Positions 11,121 to 22,708 of a stretch of 64,000 nt of DNA are shown piece by piece. The notes below the pieces were generated by a model. That model was given only the letters and a program-made list of their open reading frames with translations, made no database searches and was not told where the DNA came from. The DNA is from Petaurus breviceps papuanus (taxonomy: Eukaryota; Chordata; Mammalia; Diprotodontia; Petauridae). Both the position numbers and the translations under genes were made by a program. The stretch's first letter is position 1; every line of letters begins with the position of its first letter. The DNA lies in assembly GCA_028583685.1 (NCBI GenBank), contig JAMXIF010000073.1, positions 11,402,544 to 11,466,543 on the forward strand. The letters run 5' to 3'.

Positions 11121-11970
11121 TTATTAGTTGTTTATCCATTTGCTTGGCTCTGTCTTGACTAATAGTGAATATATTTTATCCCTTGTTTTGTACATTTTTT
11201 CTCTTTTTTGTTAACCATTATTAAATTTGCCAAAAAAAATTTTTTAGATCTTTTACTTGTGTGAAAAGTGTTTTGTAATTGTGTTCATATAGTTCCTGGG
11301 TTTGTCTCAGCAGGTAGGCTCCCAAATATTTTATAATGTCTACAGTAACTTTAAATGAAGTTTCTCTTTCTATCTCTTGCTGTTGGACTTCGTTCATAAT
11401 ATATAGAAATACTGATGATTTATGTGGGTTTATTTTATATCCTGCAACTTTAATAAAGTTTTTTATTATTTCAAGTAGATTCTCTAGGATTCTCTAAGTA
11501 TACCTCATATCATCTGCAAAGAGTGATAGTTTTGTTTCTTCTTTGCCTATCCTAATTCCTCTAATTTCTTTTTCTTCTCTTATTGCTGAAGCTAACATTT
11601 CTAGTACCATATTGAACAACAGTGGTGACAATGGACATCCTTGTTTCACCGCCACCACCCCCTATCTTATAGGAAATGCATCTAGCTTATCCCCATTACA
11701 TATAATGCTTGCTGAAGGTTTTAGGTAGATGCTACCTATCATTTTAAGGAAGGCTCAATTTATTCCCATGCTCTCTAGTGTTCTTAATAGGAATGGGTGT
11801 TGTATTTTGTCAAAAGCTTTTTCTGCATCTGTTGAGATAATCATATGGTTTCTGCTAGGTTTGCTGTTGATATGATTAATTACAATTGACAACTTTCCTA
11901 ATATTGAACCAGCCCTGTATTCCTGGTATAAATCCTACTTGATCAAAGTGTATTATTCTCATGATGAAAA
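11121..11970 (-). mobile_element. L1 ORF2 reverse-transcriptase fragment
   Basis: On the minus strand the sequence encodes L1 RT pieces, including the catalytic FADDM motif near 11505-11520 (plus-strand CATCTGCAAAGAGTGATAG) and the [15 protein letters not shown]-like region near 11800-11840. The frame is broken and both ends are cut, so it is an old fragment. Confidence 0.8.
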
Positions 11971-11979
11971 ATTTATTTT

Positions 11980-12235
11980 AAGGAAAAGAATTATGTAAAG
12001 ATAGTGAACTCCCAAATGAGCCAGCACTGGTAGTGAATGCTACCAACAACAAAAATGACTGTTTAAGCCATTTGGGGGCATGAGGAAGATTAAGATAGAG
12101 ACAAAAGTATAGGTTGGGTATGTGGAATGATGGTAACAGATAGTAATAAGTCACAACTCATATCTGTCTTATGTGTTGTCTTCTAAGGGCAATGATTTTT
12201 GGACTGGGAAGCATAGACCAAAAATTGTTAACAGG
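11980..12235. other. No recognised feature
   Basis: Single-copy-looking intronic sequence. Confidence 0.35.
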
Positions 12236-12239
12236 GATT

Positions 12240-12515
12240 AGAAACCTGAGATAAAGGACAAGAAAGTCATAGATCCTCCAGTTCTTTTCAAAGACTTCAA
12301 GTTACCACTACATCTTACGGTAGGAAAATAACGAGACAACGTAATTGCTAAGCCAATAATGGAGAACCAATTTTGTGAAAAAGAGAGAATAATAGAGAAA
12401 TAGTAGGGCAGATATTTCAATTTAAGAAAACAAAAAAAGGTTAGAGGCTGCAAACTATAGGCCATTGAGCTTGGCTTCTCTTGCCAGAGAAATTCTAGAA
12501 TTCTAGAATTGTTTT
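12240..12515 (+). mobile_element. CR1/L3-clade LINE fragment
   Basis: The plus strand at about 12448-12497 reads NYRPLSLASLAREILE, close to the NYRPVSLTSVPGKILE block of CR1-clade reverse transcriptases. The rest is decayed. Confidence 0.6.
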
Positions 12516-12579
12516 CAAGAAGTTGTTTGTGCATATCCAGTCTCTTTCCTCAACTCCAGCTGTTGTCTCATAGCTATAG

Positions 12580-12860
12580 AAAATTCAGCAAGTGCAAAAC
12601 CAGAATTTATATACACCACCCTTCCCTGACCCCTAATCCAACATTCTTCCAACCTTTCCTATTTCAACTAAAGACACTACCATTCTACCCATCTCCCAGT
12701 TTGTAATCTTAGCATTATCTTTGGCACTTCCCTCTCCCTCACTATCATCGTCAATCACTTGTTACATCTTCCTGATTCTATGCCCACAAAATTCTCTCTA
12801 TTTCATCTTCTCTCCACTCACAAAGCCACCAACCACTTCAACTTAGGCCTTCAGGCCCTT
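12580..12860 (+). mobile_element. L2-type LINE fragment
   Basis: A C/T-rich segment (TTTGTAATCTTAGCATTATC ... CAATCACTTGTTACATCTTC ... TTCAACTTAGGCCTTC). The same order of words recurs at 17400-17680 and 26800-27060, which marks it as an interspersed LINE segment. Confidence 0.55.
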
Positions 12861-12989
12861 CTGACTAGACCAGTGGTTCTGTGGACTTCCCCAAAGGAAA
12901 TTTTGTTTATGTGGGATTCATCTATCAATATTTGACAATTAGAAATTATCATTATTATTATTATAAAAACAGTTTTGACTAAAGAATGG

Positions 12990-13330
12990 GAGTGTTTGAA
13001 GTGTATCAATTGTATGAAAAGCAATTCTATGGCAGACTTGTTCTGCAGAGCTTTTGAGTACAGAACCAGGAACATTAAAATGGATAAGCATTGCAGAAAA
13101 AGATTTTGGTTTGATGTAAGGAAAACCTTTTTAATAATCAGAATTATCTACAAGTTTAATGAGATGCCTTAGGAGGTAATGGCAAGGAAGGAGAGATTTC
13201 TGCTCATCAAAAGTTTTCAATGAAGACTGGATAACAACTTATTGCTGATATCATAATGGAAATTCTTGTTCAGATGTAGATCTCAGTATTGCACTGTTGA
13301 GATCCTAGGACCCTGTGTCTGATGGTGTAC
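12990..13330 (+). mobile_element. CR1/L3 LINE 3' end
   Basis: GCAGAAAAAGATTTTGGTTTGATGT, AGGAAAACCTTTTTAATAAT and GAGATGCCTTAGGAGGTAAT match, in order, the 3' untranslated end of L3-like elements. Confidence 0.65.
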
Positions 13331-13334
13331 AAAA

Positions 13335-14141
13335 CATTTCAAAACCATAGTCTGACACTTTTCTACCAAAAAGCAGGAGAGAACATTTACCATTTGTTCA
13401 CTCATGATGCTTCTTCCAAAACATTCTTATACAGAGAATTCCTTCCTTTTAACCCCAACTAAACCATCTCCTCTTCTTCACTAAAGTAGGTCTTGAAATC
13501 CCACCTCTTCCATCAGTTCTGTCCTCCAAATAGATGGGATCACAAACACACACACACACACACACACAGTCTTCCTCCTACCATCCTCTACTTATGGCTT
13601 CTTCCTTATTGGCAACTCCACCAAAAAAAAAAAAAGAATCATCCTTTTATTTCTACTTAACATTTTAACTTTTTAAATTTTTTTTCATTGTTCATGTATA
13701 CTTGGTCAGTTTTGCTCATTTTAAGCATTTTAGATTTTTAACTCCTAGTTCGGGTAGTGGCCACATAACACTGAGGTATCTATCATACTAGACAAAAGAA
13801 AAAATTCTACAATGTAAGCCACTTATTTGTGTGGTCTAGCATACATGTACTTTTTTTAGTTCCCTTCCAATTTCTAAGAGCCAAAACTAGAGGGATAACT
13901 AGGGATTTTTTTCAAGGACATTGTACTTTAAAGGGTTCTGAAATCAGCAGCATCCTTGGGATTACTTCCTATCCTACAAGGGCCTCACCTCAGGTAACTG
14001 CTACACACTCTGGAGTCCCTACTCTGTCTCTTCCTTGACCCAAGTGAAAAAATTTCTAGTTGTGGCTCTATACTACTCCAAGAATTTTTAAAATTAGTTG
14101 ATTGGCAGTCAATTTAGCTTTCAGGGGAAAAAAAATCTCAA
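13335..14141. other. Mostly unrecognised; CA microsatellite
   Basis: A (CA)n run lies at about 13545-13568. The rest shows no recognised family. Confidence 0.45.
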
Positions 14142-14146
14142 CAAGT

Positions 14147-14715
14147 TGTTATGGGAATGGGAATCTAAGATCTTCCCTGCCCCTAGGCTCTTTGATAGGT
14201 TTAAGTGACTCTGAGAACCTTCCTTGATTTGAGAATATACTCTGCCCCCCAATAGGCTGAATGTGGTCACATGGAGCCTGTGGTGGGAGGCTTGTTTTTC
14301 AGGACCACCTAAACCAGGAAAAGGCTATATATACCCTGATGTGAGGTTTTGCTTTGGGGCTCACTTGTGTGATTTGACCAGATGAGACTCTGGATAGCCG
14401 TTGAGCCCCCCTGACTTTAAAAACCCGGATGTTGGTGCTTCCTTTTCTGGTAACTGACTAGGTATGGATGTAATGGTCAGACAGTTGCAAGCCTGTCTGC
14501 TGATCTGTTTCTCTGTCTGTATTTTTTGTCTACTTGTAACCTCTGTATTCTCTGAAGTTCAAGGTGCTGACCTTTTTCCCCTGAACTATGTAAATGACAT
14601 GTGTTTGATTAAAGCAAGACTGTTAATCCATTTTGAGTTGCTGTCCTTTGGAAAAGCACATCTAGGAACCTGTGTTGGCAGCCACCCTGGGGATGCTGGG
14701 GTGCTTGCTGCTACG
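14147..14715 (+). mobile_element. Solo LTR of an endogenous retrovirus (fossil)
   Basis: A 569-bp unit begins with TG and is bounded by CAAGT direct repeats at 14142-14146 and 14716-14720. It has a TATA box (CTATATATAC) near 14322 and an ATTAAA-type poly(A) signal near 14608, spaced as in U3-R-U5. No internal viral region is present on either side, so it is what remains after LTR-LTR recombination. The family is not identified. The call rests on architecture alone. Confidence 0.6.
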
Positions 14716-14894
14716 CAAGTCCCTGTTCATATTTATTACGAATGTCTCCAAAATATTGTCATTCTTTTTAATGCAAATGAAAGAGAATAAGGGCCTGCAA
14801 TATGGGTATATAGCATGTACATATATGCAAATGTAAGGTCCTACAGATGATTTATCAATAAAAAGGATTATATATGGGGTAATAGATTTAGAGT

Positions 14895-15065
14895 TGGGAA
14901 GAAAGGTTATATAGTCCAACCCCCTCAGTTTTACAAATGAGGAACTAAGGCCAAGAACTTTTAAATGATGTGCTCAAGGTCATAAGTTATAAGTAGCAGA
15001 TGAATCACCTCGAGTAAAATGAGTATGTTGGATTCAATCCCTTTCTCAATTTAAAATCTATGGTT
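14895..15065 (-). mobile_element. MIR-type SINE relic
   Basis: GTCCAACCCCCTCAGTTTTACAAATGAGG and the ATGTGCTCAAGGTCATAAGT core, in inverted orientation. Confidence 0.55.
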
Positions 15066-15522
15066 CAAAAATATTTTCCCTGGGTAGAAACTATAGTTCA
15101 TTTTTTCCTCCTACTGGACACATTTGAAATCACTTTAAGATGAGGGTGAAACTGAGAGGAACATTCTTCACTCTTTCTCTCATTATAAACTAAGTTATTT
15201 GTCCTTGTAGAGATTTCTATGGCACATGCTGAACAGGCAGAAAAGTCCAATTGCCTAAAACCATACACTCTATGTTAGGGATTAGTACTAAAATTGAGAC
15301 TTCCTGAGATCAGTTGGTTCAACAGGCATCAGTAAAAAGAAATCTTAATTTTGCACATAGGACAACCAGCTGAAAAGGGAAACATGGTCAAAACTGCCTT
15401 GCCAAAAGGCCTCTGCCTTTTGTCTAATGAAATTTAGTTTCTTAAGGACTGGGTACTTAGATTGGGTTTTGGAGCTACATATAAGGGACAGGAGATATCT
15501 TCTAGGGAAAGAAAGCATACTA

Positions 15523-15835
15523 TAGTTATCCCTTCCATATTGTGATTTCAATATATTGGGGGTCAGCACAAGAAATTTTTGTAAATAGGGATTTTGGGGG
15601 AATTTTGTGGAAGCCATAGATGACACATGAAAGCCAGCAGATGACACAGCTTTGGCCTACATATAGCCTATGACCAAATACTTAACTCAGATTTTACAAT
15701 AAAGTACTGTAAATACGCCCATAAAAGAAAAAGAAAAAATTCAGACTTTTTCTCAGATATGAGGTGATAGCCAAACATTTTCCAGATTGAGGGAGTGCTC
15801 GGCCCTAACTCCCCACAATGTGGAAGGGCTGACTG
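15523..15835. mobile_element. Tigger-like (pogo group) MITE
   Basis: 313 bp flanked by TA at 15521-15522 and 15836-15837. The ends are imperfect inverted repeats: TAGTTATCCCTTCCATATTG on the left against CAGTCAGCCCTTCCACATTG on the right, read inward. No transposase is present. The terminal sequence resembles mammalian Tigger ends. Confidence 0.7.
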
Positions 15836-15874
15836 TATAACGGGAAAAGCATCAGACTTAAGGGTCAAAGGTTT

Positions 15875-16110
15875 AGTTACTGTTGTTCAGTACTCTGACC
15901 CCATTTGGGATTTTCTTGGCAAAGATACTAGAGTGGGTCACCATTTCCTTCTGCAGCTCATTTTACAGATGAGGAAACTGAGGCAAACAGCGTTAAATGA
16001 CTTGTCCAGGAACATACAGCTAATAAGTATCTGAAGTCAGATTTGAACTCAGGCCTTCCTGACTCCAGGCTGGTCACTCTATGCTCTATGCACGCTCTAT
16101 CCCCAAAGGA
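15875..16110 (-). mobile_element. MAR1-like long SINE
   Basis: Inverted copy from the RTE-like 3' end (GTTGTTCAG ... TTTTCTTGGCAAAGATACTA) through the core to a decayed head. Confidence 0.8.
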
Positions 16111-16114
16111 TTTG

Positions 16115-17395
16115 GATTCAAATCCCAACTCTATTGCTCATCAGCTATGTGACCTCTTAGCAAGATACCTCTGCTGCCTGGGCCATCCTTTACTCATCTG
16201 TAAGATAAGAAAGGTGGATTTAGTTATCTCTAAGGTATTTTCTATCTTTAAACCCTATGAATGCCTTCATTACAGGTGAGGCAGCTAAGGCCTTTTGGAC
16301 AACAGCATTTGAAATTGTTATAGGGTAAGATCTGAGAAATCCTGAAAAACACAGACTAAAAAGGTGCTACAATGAAATGTGACCTTAAAGAATGAGCAAA
16401 TCAGCAGTTTCCTTGAAAGATGATGTCTGCAAGGGCACAGAAAATGGATTTTTGAAATAGCAAACATGTTCCCAAATGAGTAAAGAGAAGCTCCAATCTC
16501 AAGGACAATCAAGCTGAGGTTTCAGTTTCTGGGAAATTTTAAATGATGGGAGAAATGCAACATCATCATAATGGTTCTTAATTTTTGCACAGTAACTAAC
16601 AATTGTCTTTAGGCATCAAAAAAAAGAGTGTGATAACGCATCAGAACACAGAATCAGATAGTCTTTGAGCCAATTGGATTTCCAGCTATGTAACTTCCCT
16701 GAGAATGTCTGCTATAACCTGGTTTTTATCTGTCTACCAATATCAGAGTTATCAATCAACCTAAAAGTACCTATTGTTTCTTTACTACAGGGCCAGCTTG
16801 GGGAGTGGGGGGAAGAGGTTGGTGTGGCCATGGGGAATTAGACAGAGATTCTACTGTACTTGGCTGTTTGGGGTTTGTTTGGTTTTTTTTGGTGTGGTGT
16901 GCATATTTTAAGAAATAAAAAGCAAGTTACCTCAGAGATTGAGCAGAGAACAGAAGGCAATTGTGCTGATAGTCCTGCCCTCTTGAGAGATCTCCCAATC
17001 TCCACACCTGCTGTTTAGCTGCTAAAGGTAAAAAAAATAAAATAAAATGACAGCCACTTTTATCTCTCTACCTTTCTTCAGTTCCAGCCATGCCAAGAAA
17101 AACAATTGCTTGCCTAGGGCATTTATCAATACTGCTTTGCATTTTGACTTTTCTCTAAAGTAAAAGTCCTGAATTGGGTAGACATAAAAAAATTTGCCAA
17201 TTTACCCCCAAAGAGAATCTCAACACCTGTAAATGTTTTTTTTCCCATGAAATTTATCAGACCATATATACTTTTCCTCCCTTCCCTGCTTTGTGGTTTC
17301 AATAAAAAAAAATTGTTGGCCTAATTTTGTTTATTAGAGTCTTCTTTGTTCTGTTAATAGCCTAGGGTAATTATTTCACTCTGTTACTGAAAAAT
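16115..17395. other. Mostly single-copy intronic sequence
   Basis: A MIR fragment (GGATTTGGATTCAAATCCC, CTCATCTGTAAGATAAG) lies at about 16105-16260. Nothing else is recognised. Confidence 0.45.
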
Positions 17396-17399
17396 AGGC

Positions 17400-17690
17400 C
17401 AAGTCAAAAAGTTCACCTGATTTCTCTTCAAAATCCTAATTGTCTTTGATTCTTCCCCTCCTCTAGTTCTTATCATCCAGTCATTTACTAAAGTCTGCTG
17501 ATTCTATACCCAGAATTTCTCACATTCACTCCTTCCTTCCTCTTTATTCCCAGTGTCAGCACCTTGGTCAAAGTCTTCATTACTGTTTACCTCTTCTACA
17601 AACTTTCCACCTCTATTCTGCCAGATTAAGCTTCTTCATGAGAGATACAGACATGTCACTCTTAATCAAAACCCTTCAATGACGCCCAAA
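17400..17690 (+). mobile_element. L2-type LINE fragment
   Basis: C/T-rich segment with AGATTAAGCTTCTTCATGAG and CATGTCACTCTTAATCAAAA in the same order as other mammalian L2-type copies; related to 12580-12860 and 26800-27060. Confidence 0.55.
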
Positions 17691-17699
17691 TGTATATGA

Positions 17700-18026
17700 A
17701 GGAATGAAAAAAAAACTATTAAGTGCTAAATAACTAATTTATTAAGTGCTAAAAACACTTCTTAAGTGCTAAATACTGGGGAAATAAACAGAAAAAAACG
17801 TGACAGTCCCTACTTTCAAGGAGCTCACACTCTTAAAGTTCAGCCACAGGACAGATGAAAAGGCTTGGAAGTCCTAAGGGTGCAGCAGGGCAGATGGCAA
17901 GACCCATGAATCTTGAGACTATCTGTGCCAGGGGGGCACAGGACAGATGGTAAATCCTGAAGGGCCATATGATAAAATGGTAGGGGGGATGGTAAGTTCT
18001 GGTAGTCCTGTAGGCCATCAAGAGGA

Positions 18027-18030
<4 letters not shown>
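17700..18030 (-). repeat. L2-tailed repeat with GGCAGATGG motif array (copy 2)
   Basis: L2-like inverted tail (TAAGTGCTAAATACTGGGGA, AAGGAGCTCACACTC), then AGGACAGATGAAAAGGC, GGGCAGATGGCAAGACC, AGGACAGATGGTAAATCC and GGGGATGGTAAGTTC units. It matches 8665-9000 in order and orientation. Confidence 0.6.

Positions 18031-18062
<32 letters not shown>
18030..18062. repeat. (AC)n microsatellite
   Basis: An uninterrupted CA run, read as Cys/Val peptides on the minus strand; not coding. Confidence 0.95.
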
Positions 18063-18064
<2 letters not shown>

Positions 18065-18094
18065 CTTATATGTATATATCTTTGGCATGTTGTA

Positions 18095-18200
18095 TCCACC
18101 TTTAGAACGTGAGCTTCCCTAACAGAGGAACTGACTTTTTTGCTTTTATGTGTATCTCCAGGACTTACCACATAACACACATTTACTGTCTGTTGACTAA
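18095..18200 (+). mobile_element. L2 3' end
   Basis: AGAACGTGAGCTTCCCTAAC ... GTGTATCTCCAGGACTTACC ... CACATAACACACATTTACTG follows the L2 3' UTR order. Confidence 0.65.
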
Positions 18201-18204
18201 CTTT

Positions 18205-18970
18205 GGTCCTGCAAATCCTGTGAGCAGTCAAGCAGCCCCAGATAAGGGTGCTATTGTGGTAGTACCATTTCCTGTCCCCAGAGATTCTGGAGACATCCAG
18301 CTCCTTTGCCCAGCCCATAGGGTTCTCCACAATCTGACGCCATGTTTATCCCAAACTACTTCCTTTAAAATATTCTACATCCCAGCCAAACAGGACTACC
18401 CATAATCCTTTTGGAGTAGTTTTTTTTTTTTTTCCCTCACAATCTTTTGGTCCCTTCTCCCCTCCAGGCCCAACCAAAAAGCCCTTCCCAGGGTAGGGAG
18501 AGTTCTAAGAACTGGAAAAAGTTCTGTGTTCTAATCAACAAAGAATCCTATTCTGCCTTTGGGGAATCTCAGCTATTCCCACCACTCCTCTTTGAATGAG
18601 AATAACAGATAAAATCGGGAGATTACAGACTACACCTTTGGGGGGGGGGGGAGAGGAAGGGGTAAGAGAATTTGTTGCAATCTAAATTACTCCAGAGTAA
18701 CTAGTCTGAAATGGTATGTACATAGTGCTTTGAAGTTAAAGCAATTTACATATATTTCACTTGATTAGAAAATATTCCTATAAGAGAGACAAAGTATGAA
18801 GTAGTACCTTGGATAGCCTATGTATTTGCAGTAAATAAAGGGCTTTATTCATCATTTATGAATGAAGTAAAATGGTTTTATTGAAAAAGACTGCTAGATT
18901 TGCACCAGAGAACTTTGAGGTTTAGCTCCGACACTTTCTAGTAAGTGACTAACAAATTAGAATGTCTGAC
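18205..18970. other. No recognised feature
   Basis: Contains T and G homopolymers at about 18419-18434 and 18641-18652 and a weak MIR-like stretch near 18725-18790. Confidence 0.4.
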
Positions 18971-18974
18971 TTCC

Positions 18975-19327
18975 TGTTTGTTGTTGCTGCTGAGTCCTTC
19001 AGTCCTGGCTGACTCTTCCTGACCCCATGGACCACACTGTCTATGATAGGGTTTTCTTGGCAGAGATACTGGAGTGGTTTGCCATTTCCTTCTCCGTTAA
19101 AGACAAACAGAGGTTAAGTGACTTGCCCAAGGTCACCCATCTAGTTAAGTATCTGAGACCAGATTTGAACTCCACTTTTCCTGAAAAAGGAAATGACAAG
19201 CCATTCCAGGATCTTTGCCAAGAAAAATCTCAAATGGGGTCATGAAGAGTCAGACATGACTGAAAAAGGACTGAACAACAACTTCCTCATTCCAGGCCCA
19301 GCACTCTATCCACTGAGCCACCCAGCG
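18975..19327 (-). mobile_element. MAR1-like SINE with a second MAR1 3' end inside it
   Basis: An inverted MAR1 copy runs from 18978 to 19327. Within it, about 19185-19283 is the 3' end of a plus-oriented MAR1 (GGAAATGACAAGCCATTCC ... AGTCAGACATGACTGAAAAA ... CTGAACAACAAC). Confidence 0.7.
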
Positions 19328-19394
19328 GACTCTGTTTCCTCATCTACAAAATAAGCTAGAGTTGGGAAGGACTTCAGGGGCCATCTGACAATGC

Positions 19395-19790
19395 TAGTTA
19401 ATATTTGGATAGTGTTTTCACATTTTGAAAGTGTTTTACTGGGGCAGCTAGGTGTCACAGTGAATAGAGCAGTGGTCCCTGGAGTTGGGAGGACCTGAGT
19501 TCAAATGCGGCCTCAGACACTTAACACTTACTAGCCATGTGATCTTGGGGTTAAGTCACTTAACCCCAACTGCCCTCCAAAACAAAAAGCAAGAAAAAAA
19601 AAAAAAGAAAGTGCTTTACAGATGTGGTCTCATCTGATCTTCACAATAACCATGTGAAGTAGGTTGTTTAACTCCTTCATTTTACCAAAAAGGAAAGGGG
19701 ACCAGAGAAGGTTAAGCATAGAAGGCAGTTAAACTCATGTTCTCTGACTGGAGGACTAGGTGGTACTCTATCTACTGAACAGTCCTATAG
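19395..19790 (-). mobile_element. MIR-type SINE split by a WSINE-like SINE
   Basis: The inverted MIR tail (ATTTGGATAGTGTTTTCAC) lies before the SINE at 19441-19605, and the core (CTCATCTGATCTTCACAATA) after it. Confidence 0.65.
19441..19605 (+). mobile_element. WSINE-like SINE with target-site duplication
   Basis: Complete head, core and A tail. GAAAGTG(T/C)TTTAC flanks both ends. Confidence 0.88.
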
Positions 19791-20020
19791 TGAAGAAGAC
19801 TCATCTTCCTGAGTTCAGATCTGGCCTCAAACACTTACAAGCTATGTGACCCTGGGCAAGTCACTTAACCCTGTTTCCCTCAGTTTTTGCATCTGTTAAA
19901 TGAGCTGGAGAAGGAAATGGCAAACCATGCTAGTATCTTTGCCAAGAAAATCCCTCGGGCAGTATTGGCATGCAATAGTCCATGGGGTCCCTAAGAGTAG
20001 CATAGGTCTCAGCAACAACC
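19790..20020 (+). mobile_element. MAR1-like long SINE
   Basis: GACTCATCTTCCTGAGTTC head-core through GCAAACCATGCTAGTATCTT to an altered 3' end (CATGGGGTCCCTAAGAGT, CAGCAACAAC). Confidence 0.75.
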
Positions 20021-20024
20021 GAGC

Positions 20025-21075
20025 TCCCTCTTTGTGGTTATCAACCATGCATACAATAATGTCTCAAAGGACAGTATAAATTATAAAATTCTGAAGGTAA
20101 AAAGCACTTTAAAATCTTTTTTTAAGTCACTATTTCATTGGTTTGGGGAACCCCTACTGAAGAAATTCTCTTCACCAAAGTAGATTAGTCTTAGTCTTAG
20201 AGAGCTGCCTGAGTTCAGTATGTGTTAAAGGTGATACTTGAACCAAGATCTTTCAAGCTCATATTAACAGAGGAGAAAACTGAGGCCAGAGTGAATAAGG
20301 ACTTACTGAAATGAACAGGAAATTTCAGTAGATTCTTAGTTCAGTGATTTAATAACACTATATAGTATCAGACAAACAAAACTCTGTCCATTCAGCATCC
20401 TTGACTAAGTATACCTTTATTTGCCCATTTATTTCGAAATCTATTATTTTGGAGGGGTTTTTTTTTGTAATTAAAATACTTTTCAAACTTAAAATAACTA
20501 AGGGATTTCTCCTTTGAAGTTTACTATAATTACCTCTTTGAAACACTGAGACACTTTACTTTTTCAAGATAAATGTTCAAATTTGAGTTAAAGTCTTCTA
20601 TAATAGGATTCTAAAGCTTGCTAAAGAAGGCTCTCAAAGAGAAAGTTAATCTCAGAGTAGTCAAAGTAACATGTTAAATTGAGACTTCACCAATCTTCAA
20701 AGGAATATGTAGAGAATCCTGTTCGATTTACTACAGAAAGACAGGATTTCCAATTATATAAAATCCTTTCATCTTTCAGGTGTATGCTGTTCATTCCAAA
20801 ATGCAAATCTTACATTATTCATATGCTAACAGATTCTCTCTCCCTGTCTTTTCTATTCTCTTCAATCCTATTCATGTGCAGGGTACCCTTACAACCAAAT
20901 TTTAACTCTCTTCATTCTCCAAATGCATATATATTTGGGTGGTGGTGAAGGAAAATTTAAATACATATATATGTGTGCATATGTATGTGTCCCAAAACTA
21001 TGTATATAGTAAGAGATGTTTGATATTCAATCATTTGTCAGTAAATGTCAAAAGTGGCTTAATACCACCTCATTA
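20025..21075. other. No recognised feature
   Basis: AT-rich intronic sequence, with only weak MIR-like words near 20215-20300. Confidence 0.4.
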
Positions 21076-21079
21076 TATA

Positions 21080-21540
21080 ATAACACTACATTTTCATAAT
21101 GTTTTCACAGGTCTCATTTGATTCTTATAACTCTGTAAGTTGAGCAATGGAGTAATGCAGTAATTGTTCATCTCTATTTTACAGATAAGACTGAGGCACC
21201 AAATTTAAATGCTTTGCCATAGGTCATGAAATTAGTGGCAGAACCAGGATGACTTACACCTAGGTTTCCTGAATCTGAACATAGTTCTTTTCCTACTATA
21301 TCCCTCTGCACAGAAACACAATTCTATTAAGTGATGACCAGTGACCCAGTTAGCCGGTCTTTCTTGTTTTTATGATCACAGAACTGGAAGGGGCCTCCCA
21401 GGTCATCTAATCCCATCTCTCATTTTACAGGTAAGGAAACTGAGGCTGAGAGAGGTTAAGCAAATTGCCCAAAGTCACACAGGTAGAAAGTGACTGAGCC
21501 AGAATTGAGGCCAGCTCTTCTGACTTGTCTTTGTACCAAC
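21080..21540 (-). mobile_element. Two inverted MIR-type relics
   Basis: The first, about 21080-21310, has the tail (ACTACATTTTCATAATGTTTTC) and core. The second, about 21365-21540, has the AACTGGAAGGGGCCTCCCAG start and CTGAGGCTGAGAGAGGTTAAG core. Confidence 0.65.
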
Positions 21541-21630
21541 TCTCTTCTTACCTCCCCATAGGTTGTAAGGGAAAACCATTCTCCATCCTTGGATGGATCT
21601 GATAATGGTAACTAATAGAAGAATGATCTT

Positions 21631-21803
21631 TTTTTTTTTTTTTGTTTTTTTGGGGGGGGGAGAGGGAGGGCAGGGCAATTGGGGTTAAGTGACTTGCCCA
21701 AGGTCACACAGCCAGTACGTGTTAAGTGTCTGAGGCTGGATTTGAACTCAGGTCCTCCTGACTCCAGAGCTGGTGTTCTATTCACTGCCCCATCTGGCGG
21801 CCC
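21631..21803 (-). mobile_element. WSINE-like SINE with target-site duplication
   Basis: T tract, G run, core and complete head (ATCTGGCGGCCCC). AGAATGATCTTT is repeated at about 21620 and 21805. Confidence 0.9.
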
Positions 21804-21964
21804 CAGAATGATCTTTTGAAAGCCCTCCCAGTTCAGGTGAATTGTAGATTAAAATGAACCTCAAAGCTAATTAGACCTACAATTATTGTCCCAGCTGACT
21901 GTTTCACTATTAAAAGACATATAGACTCAAAGAACCATTTTGAAATGCCTGGTGATCCTGTATC

Positions 21965-22445
21965 TCAACAAATCAATAAATTTTTCTTAAGTGCCTTCTG
22001 TGTGCCCCGCACCGTGCTAAATGCTGGAGATACAAAAAGCAAAAGCTAGTCCCTCAGGGAGCTTACAATCTAACAGGGGAGACCACACACAAATACATAC
22101 AAAGCAAATTATACAGGATAAATAGGAAATAATAAAAGAAGGAAAGCACTGGAATTAAGAGGGATGAAGGAAGGCTTCCTAGAAGGTGGCTTTTTGTTAG
22201 GACTTAAAGAAAGCCAGGGAGGTCTCTGGTAAAAGTGCAAAAGGAAAAGCATTCCAGGTATTGGAGACAGCCAGAGAAAATGCCCCCAGCCTGTCTTTTT
22301 GTAGAACAGTCAGGAGACTAGGGTGGATTGAGTATTTGGATCATTGGATCAGAGTATATGTCATGGAATAAGGTGGAAGAAGACTGGAAAGGTAAGAGAG
22401 GGCTAGTTATGAAGCTTTGAATGCCCTTCATAAATCCAACAGGAT
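21965..22445 (-). mobile_element. Long L2-tailed repeat
   Basis: Starts with an inverted L2 tail (AATCAATAAATTTTTCTTAAG) and continues through AGGAAATAATAAAAGAAGG, AGAGGGATGAAGGAAGG, CCAGAGAAAATGCCC and GAAGACTGGAAAGGTAAG. The same order is seen at 44140-45075 and 52365-52990. Confidence 0.65.
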
Positions 22446-22708
22446 TTTTTTTATTTGTTCCTGGAGGAACATTTCTTGATGTATGGGTACCCTAAGTGCT
22501 CCTGCAATTCCAATGGGACAAAGTGACCAGAGAGGCATCCCCCTTCCCTTATTTTCTGAAACCCTATTCTATTTTTATAACACTGACCCTGCCTATTACT
22601 GTCACATATCCTGGTTACCTCCCACTCACCAGTCATCTGAACATCCTGCCCTTACTACACAGCTAAAGTTTCCCCTTTACACTCCACAGGGCTACTGAGA
22701 GAGCTCAC

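Noticed and set aside
17833-18330. 165-residue minus-strand open frame with a Cys-Val run
   Set aside because: It reads through an L2-tailed repeat and a CA microsatellite.
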